From contig CM046868.1 in assembly GCA_025617745.1 (NCBI GenBank), forward strand, positions 23,365,608-23,429,607: a DNA stretch of 64,000 nucleotides. The letters run 5' to 3'. Positions 61,101-64,000 of this stretch are shown here, piece after piece. Both the position numbers and the translations under genes were made by a program. Within the stretch, counting starts at the first letter, position 1. The number at the start of each line of letters is the position of its first letter. The notes under the pieces were generated by a model. The model was not told the DNA's origin and did not search any database. It saw only the letters and a program-made list of their open reading frames with translations. The DNA comes from Heliocidaris erythrogramma. Its lineage: Eukaryota; Echinodermata; Echinoidea; Camarodonta; Echinometridae.

Positions 61101-62055
61101 TTGACATAGTCAGACAGCAGAGTGAAATAATTGTGCGTTTTGTGATAAAAAATACCAAATTTGGCATACAGGTAGATACAATTATGTGTTATAATCAAAA
61201 GTGGCTATTTGGCCACCTGGGTTCATTTGGGGCCCATTGGGCCCACTTTTTTAATGGCTGCACTCGGGTACATGATCCACTCATTAAGGGATAGCAATTC
61301 TCGAGTAGAGTTAATCAGATATATTGCATTGAAATGTAAATCTTTAAAAAATTTTAACGTGGCCCAAATCCGTAGATTGAAACAACTGTAAGACACCGAT
61401 ATTTTACAGCACCAAATTTGGCACACAGGCAGATAGATGTTATAGATAGATGTTATATACAAAACAGGATATATGGCCACCTAGATTTCGATACCTGAGG
61501 CCCGCTGTGCCCATTTTTTAAATTGCCCGCAACTCGGGCACATTCCTAACTCACTGTGAGATATCACTTTTCATATTGGTGTAATAAAATATATCGCACT
61601 AAAATATATAACTTTCAGCTCCCCAAATCCATTTCAATGTCATTTATGCGCCTGTTTTTTTTTAAGGGGACCCAAATTCATGGATTTAAACAATGGTAAG
61701 ATACAAAATCCTACAGCACCAAATTTGGCACAGAGGTAGATGGATATGTTATAAACAAAATTGTATAGCTTGCCACCTAGAATAAGCCACTGTTTTTAAT
61801 CTGTTAAGGTGTCGACATTTTCTTTCTTTTTGTTTTTGAAATAGATGCCTATTTTATATACAATGGAGGCGTGATGGGTCAGTGGTAGAGTCTTGTGACG
61901 ATCATTTTGAAAATTGGGTGCAACAGGCCCCAGGGGCCAAATTCTAGGTTGCCAAATAGCCGCTATTGTTTGCCTTTATGTGCCAAATTTGGTGCTTTTA
62001 TCACAAAATGCACAATTGGGGAAAAAATTGACGCTCTGCCGCCTGACTAACATAA
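61101..62055. mobile_element. foldback-like repeat with three internal tandem modules
   Basis: The outer arms are about 150 bp. The left holds CATAGTCAGACAGCAGAG, GTGCGTTTTGTGATAAAA, ACCAAATTTGGCA, GGCTATTTGGCCACCT and GGGGCCCATTGGGCCCAC. The right is the mirrored complement, ending CTCTGCCGCCTGACTAACAT. The ACCAAATTTGGCA(C/T)A module also occurs in direct orientation at 61154, 61411 and 61718, each followed by TTATAxxCAAAA and a CCACCTxG segment. There is no coding capacity. A tRNA A-box-like TGGGTCAGTGGTAGAG lies near 61875-61892 without a matching B-box. Confidence 0.65.
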
Positions 62056-62059
62056 TTAA

Positions 62060-63515
62060 TCAGTAGCAAATTTCACCGAAGCTAATGTCGGGTCAACGTA
62101 GTTCTTTTCTGTCATTTAGATTTCATGAATTATCCGATTCATTGGAACCTTGATAGATATGACTTCGAATTATTTTACAATTTTCAATGAATGTGCATGT
62201 TTGGTAGACATTTTTGTTTGTTTGTTAATAGTCATCAAACAAAACTAAAAAGGAGATATTTTGGCCATGAAATGTCAAGATTATGTGGGGGGGGGGGGTA
62301 GTCTTGCATCGACTGCCTAACTTGATGTTTGCTAGCTGTCAATTACCAAATAATATTACACTAAACATTCCAACGCGGGAACGAGTCATTCATTTAGTTT
62401 GATGTTTTCGTATTAAGCGATATAACTTCATGTTGCATTTCATTACCCTAAATCATCTGCATATAGATATACTGTCTATACATGCCTTCTATATCATACA
62501 TCGCCCAGCTACATATATCCAACTGTGATTGGCTGATCACCGATGATCATGTGATCATGTTGACGATATGCCCTGATACTGATAATCGACATGCGTTTCT
62601 GCACGGGCTTTCTGAGGCTACTAGCATTCAGTGAACGGAATTCAAATGCTTGAACTGAATATATAATTACACATTTTCATCCCGAGGTGGGTGTCCTCAA
62701 CAGAAGTGCAACAATAACAAATTGCCAATAAAAATCTGAGAAATTTGCTCCGCGTGGGTCGGGTCAGCCGCGCACCCCTCCCTCGTTTCTCGCCCTTTTC
62801 TCTTCTCCGTCTTCCTGTTTGTGTCGTTTGCCTTGGACCAACAGCATCGCGCGATGGGGAACATGAGGGCGCCCCAGTGCGGCAATATTTTGGTCATTTC
62901 AATCAAATTAAGTGGTTAAATGCTTGACATGGACCCTGCCTTCCCGGTTTGATATATTGTTTTACAAGCATCAGCGGGATACAAGGGGACGGTGCATGAC
63001 CGACTGGCATGGAGTCATTAGAAGATGATGGAAAGATGAAGATGAAACTGGCTACAATGTTTCCATTCAGAAGGGAAAAAATCAAAACAGGCCAAGCTAC
63101 GAGCTGTGAGTGAATGAGCGATGACATCGGATTGTACATCGGAAACATATCACTTGACATAATAGGCTCCGTTTACATGTGTCTTATCATTTGTAATAAA
63201 TTTCTCTCAGAATTCCTGTATGAGGACATGCATGATAAAGAAACGCTGAATAATTTATTAACCAAAACATTTTTTTCTGATAAAAGTGATGCCTGCCATG
63301 TCTTCATTCTTCGAGTTGATTAGTCAGATTTATTGGCGTATCCAGCATGTGCAGTCGGTGTACGGCGCTTGTCAGGTGAAGGCCGATAATCCCCGTCGAC
63401 CTTCGCCCAATGTTAATTCTATTCCTTTGTAAAATATAAAATTTCTCACTTTGCAAAGTTGCATTACTTTTGCAATTTTGAATTTCTGGTTACACTACTG
63501 ATTACACATTGCACG
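62060..63515. other. unassigned DNA
   Basis: A poly-G run at about 62287-62297. The segment 62700-63120 is complex and moderately GC-rich. No gene recognised. Confidence 0.4.
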
Positions 63516-63544
63516 GTGTGTGTGTGTGTGTGGGTGTGTGTGTG
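63516..63544. repeat. (GT)n microsatellite
   Basis: A GT run immediately before the second 195-bp element copy, as at copy 1. Confidence 0.9.
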
Positions 63545-63738
63545 CGTTTGTTTAGCATTATGTCCGAGGACATTTTCGGACAGAGAACAAAAAAAAATCA
63601 TGACAACAATGGTCCTCGGAAGCCGGACAATAGTCCTCGAACGTCGAACAATGAATTTGTGCTTTATTCCGTCGACTGTCCGAGGACGAGTAACAATAGA
63701 GGAACAATAGTTGTCCTCGGAAGTAAAGCCATGTAAAC
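63545..63738 (+). mobile_element. microsatellite-bracketed element, copy 2 (194 bp)
   Basis: Same orientation and boundaries as 17320-17514. It differs by ATTTGTGCTTT for ATTTATGCCTT and one fewer A in the poly-A run. It again lies between GT runs. Such high identity implies recent duplication or strong constraint. Confidence 0.75.
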
Positions 63739-63830
63739 GTGTGTGTGTGTGTGCATGTGTCTATAGTGTGTGTATGATGTGATGTGTATGATGATGAGGT
63801 GTGTGTGTGTGGGGGGGGGGGGGGTAGATA
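63739..63830 (+). repeat. (GT)n and poly-G low-complexity tract
   Basis: GT runs with ATGATGTG interruptions, then about 14 G. Confidence 0.9.
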
Positions 63831-64000
63831 TTTTAATGTCTGTTATATATGTAAGTGACTTCATTCAATTTTGTTTGTTCTTCAATGTATGAATTGTTCA
63901 TGAATTAAGTTTACTGGAAAAGAATTGTATTTTGTATTCAGTTAAGTGGAAAAGAATCGTATTTTGAAGAATAAGTTAATTTTTGTGATGAGATCAGAAT

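Noticed and set aside
61866-61900. tRNA gene suggested by TGGGTCAGTGGTAGAG
   Set aside because: It resembles an A-box, but no B-box or cloverleaf follows within tRNA distance; more likely repeat sequence.

Overview
This is a piece of a large, AT-rich, intron- and repeat-rich eukaryotic (metazoan) genome. It has no operons, ribosome binding sites or dense coding. The best guess is a marine deuterostome, most likely a sea urchin or another echinoderm. Three things point there: the repeat content (foldback transposons with tandem subrepeats in their arms, like the TU elements described from Strongylocentrotus; GAGGGAGCAAAGC-type dispersed repeats; many small TA-flanked MITEs), the homeobox gene sequence, and the overall base composition. 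The species assignment is inference.

Only one host gene can be supported. It is an NK1-class (Nkx1 / slouch) homeobox gene on the minus strand, in two coding exons. Exon 1 (43025-43658) carries an N-terminal TN/EH1-type motif. Exon 2 (26831-27495) carries an acidic tract, a basic NLS-like cluster and the homeodomain. A consensus donor and acceptor join in matching phase across a 15.5-kb intron, giving 432 residues. The intron and the first few kb upstream are notably poor in transposons compared with the flanks, which suggests a regulatory landscape around a developmental gene.

The left flank (1-26 kb, downstream of the gene) is mobile-element territory. It holds a tRNA-Arg-headed composite SINE, a ~155-bp tandem repeat, a SINE with a 7SL/SRP-RNA-like head, the 3' end of a LINE, a complete Tc1-type transposon with an intact 340-residue DD34E transposase, a 3.57-kb foldback element with two satellite-like domains, and several MITEs with TA or TTAA target sites.

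The right flank (46-64 kb, upstream of the gene) holds a second large foldback element (1.9 kb) whose centre is itself palindromic, a diverged tandem duplication, further MITEs (one nested inside another), a ~0.83-kb 32-bp minisatellite with higher-order structure, a pair of tandem palindromes, a third foldback-like repeat, and the second copy of a 195-bp element bracketed by (GT)n that is nearly identical to a copy 46 kb away.

The main biological theme is modular foldback and palindromic DNA. At least three large and about ten small inverted-repeat elements occur in 64 kb, and several share or swap modules. No function could be assigned to the remaining long stretches; they are listed as such.
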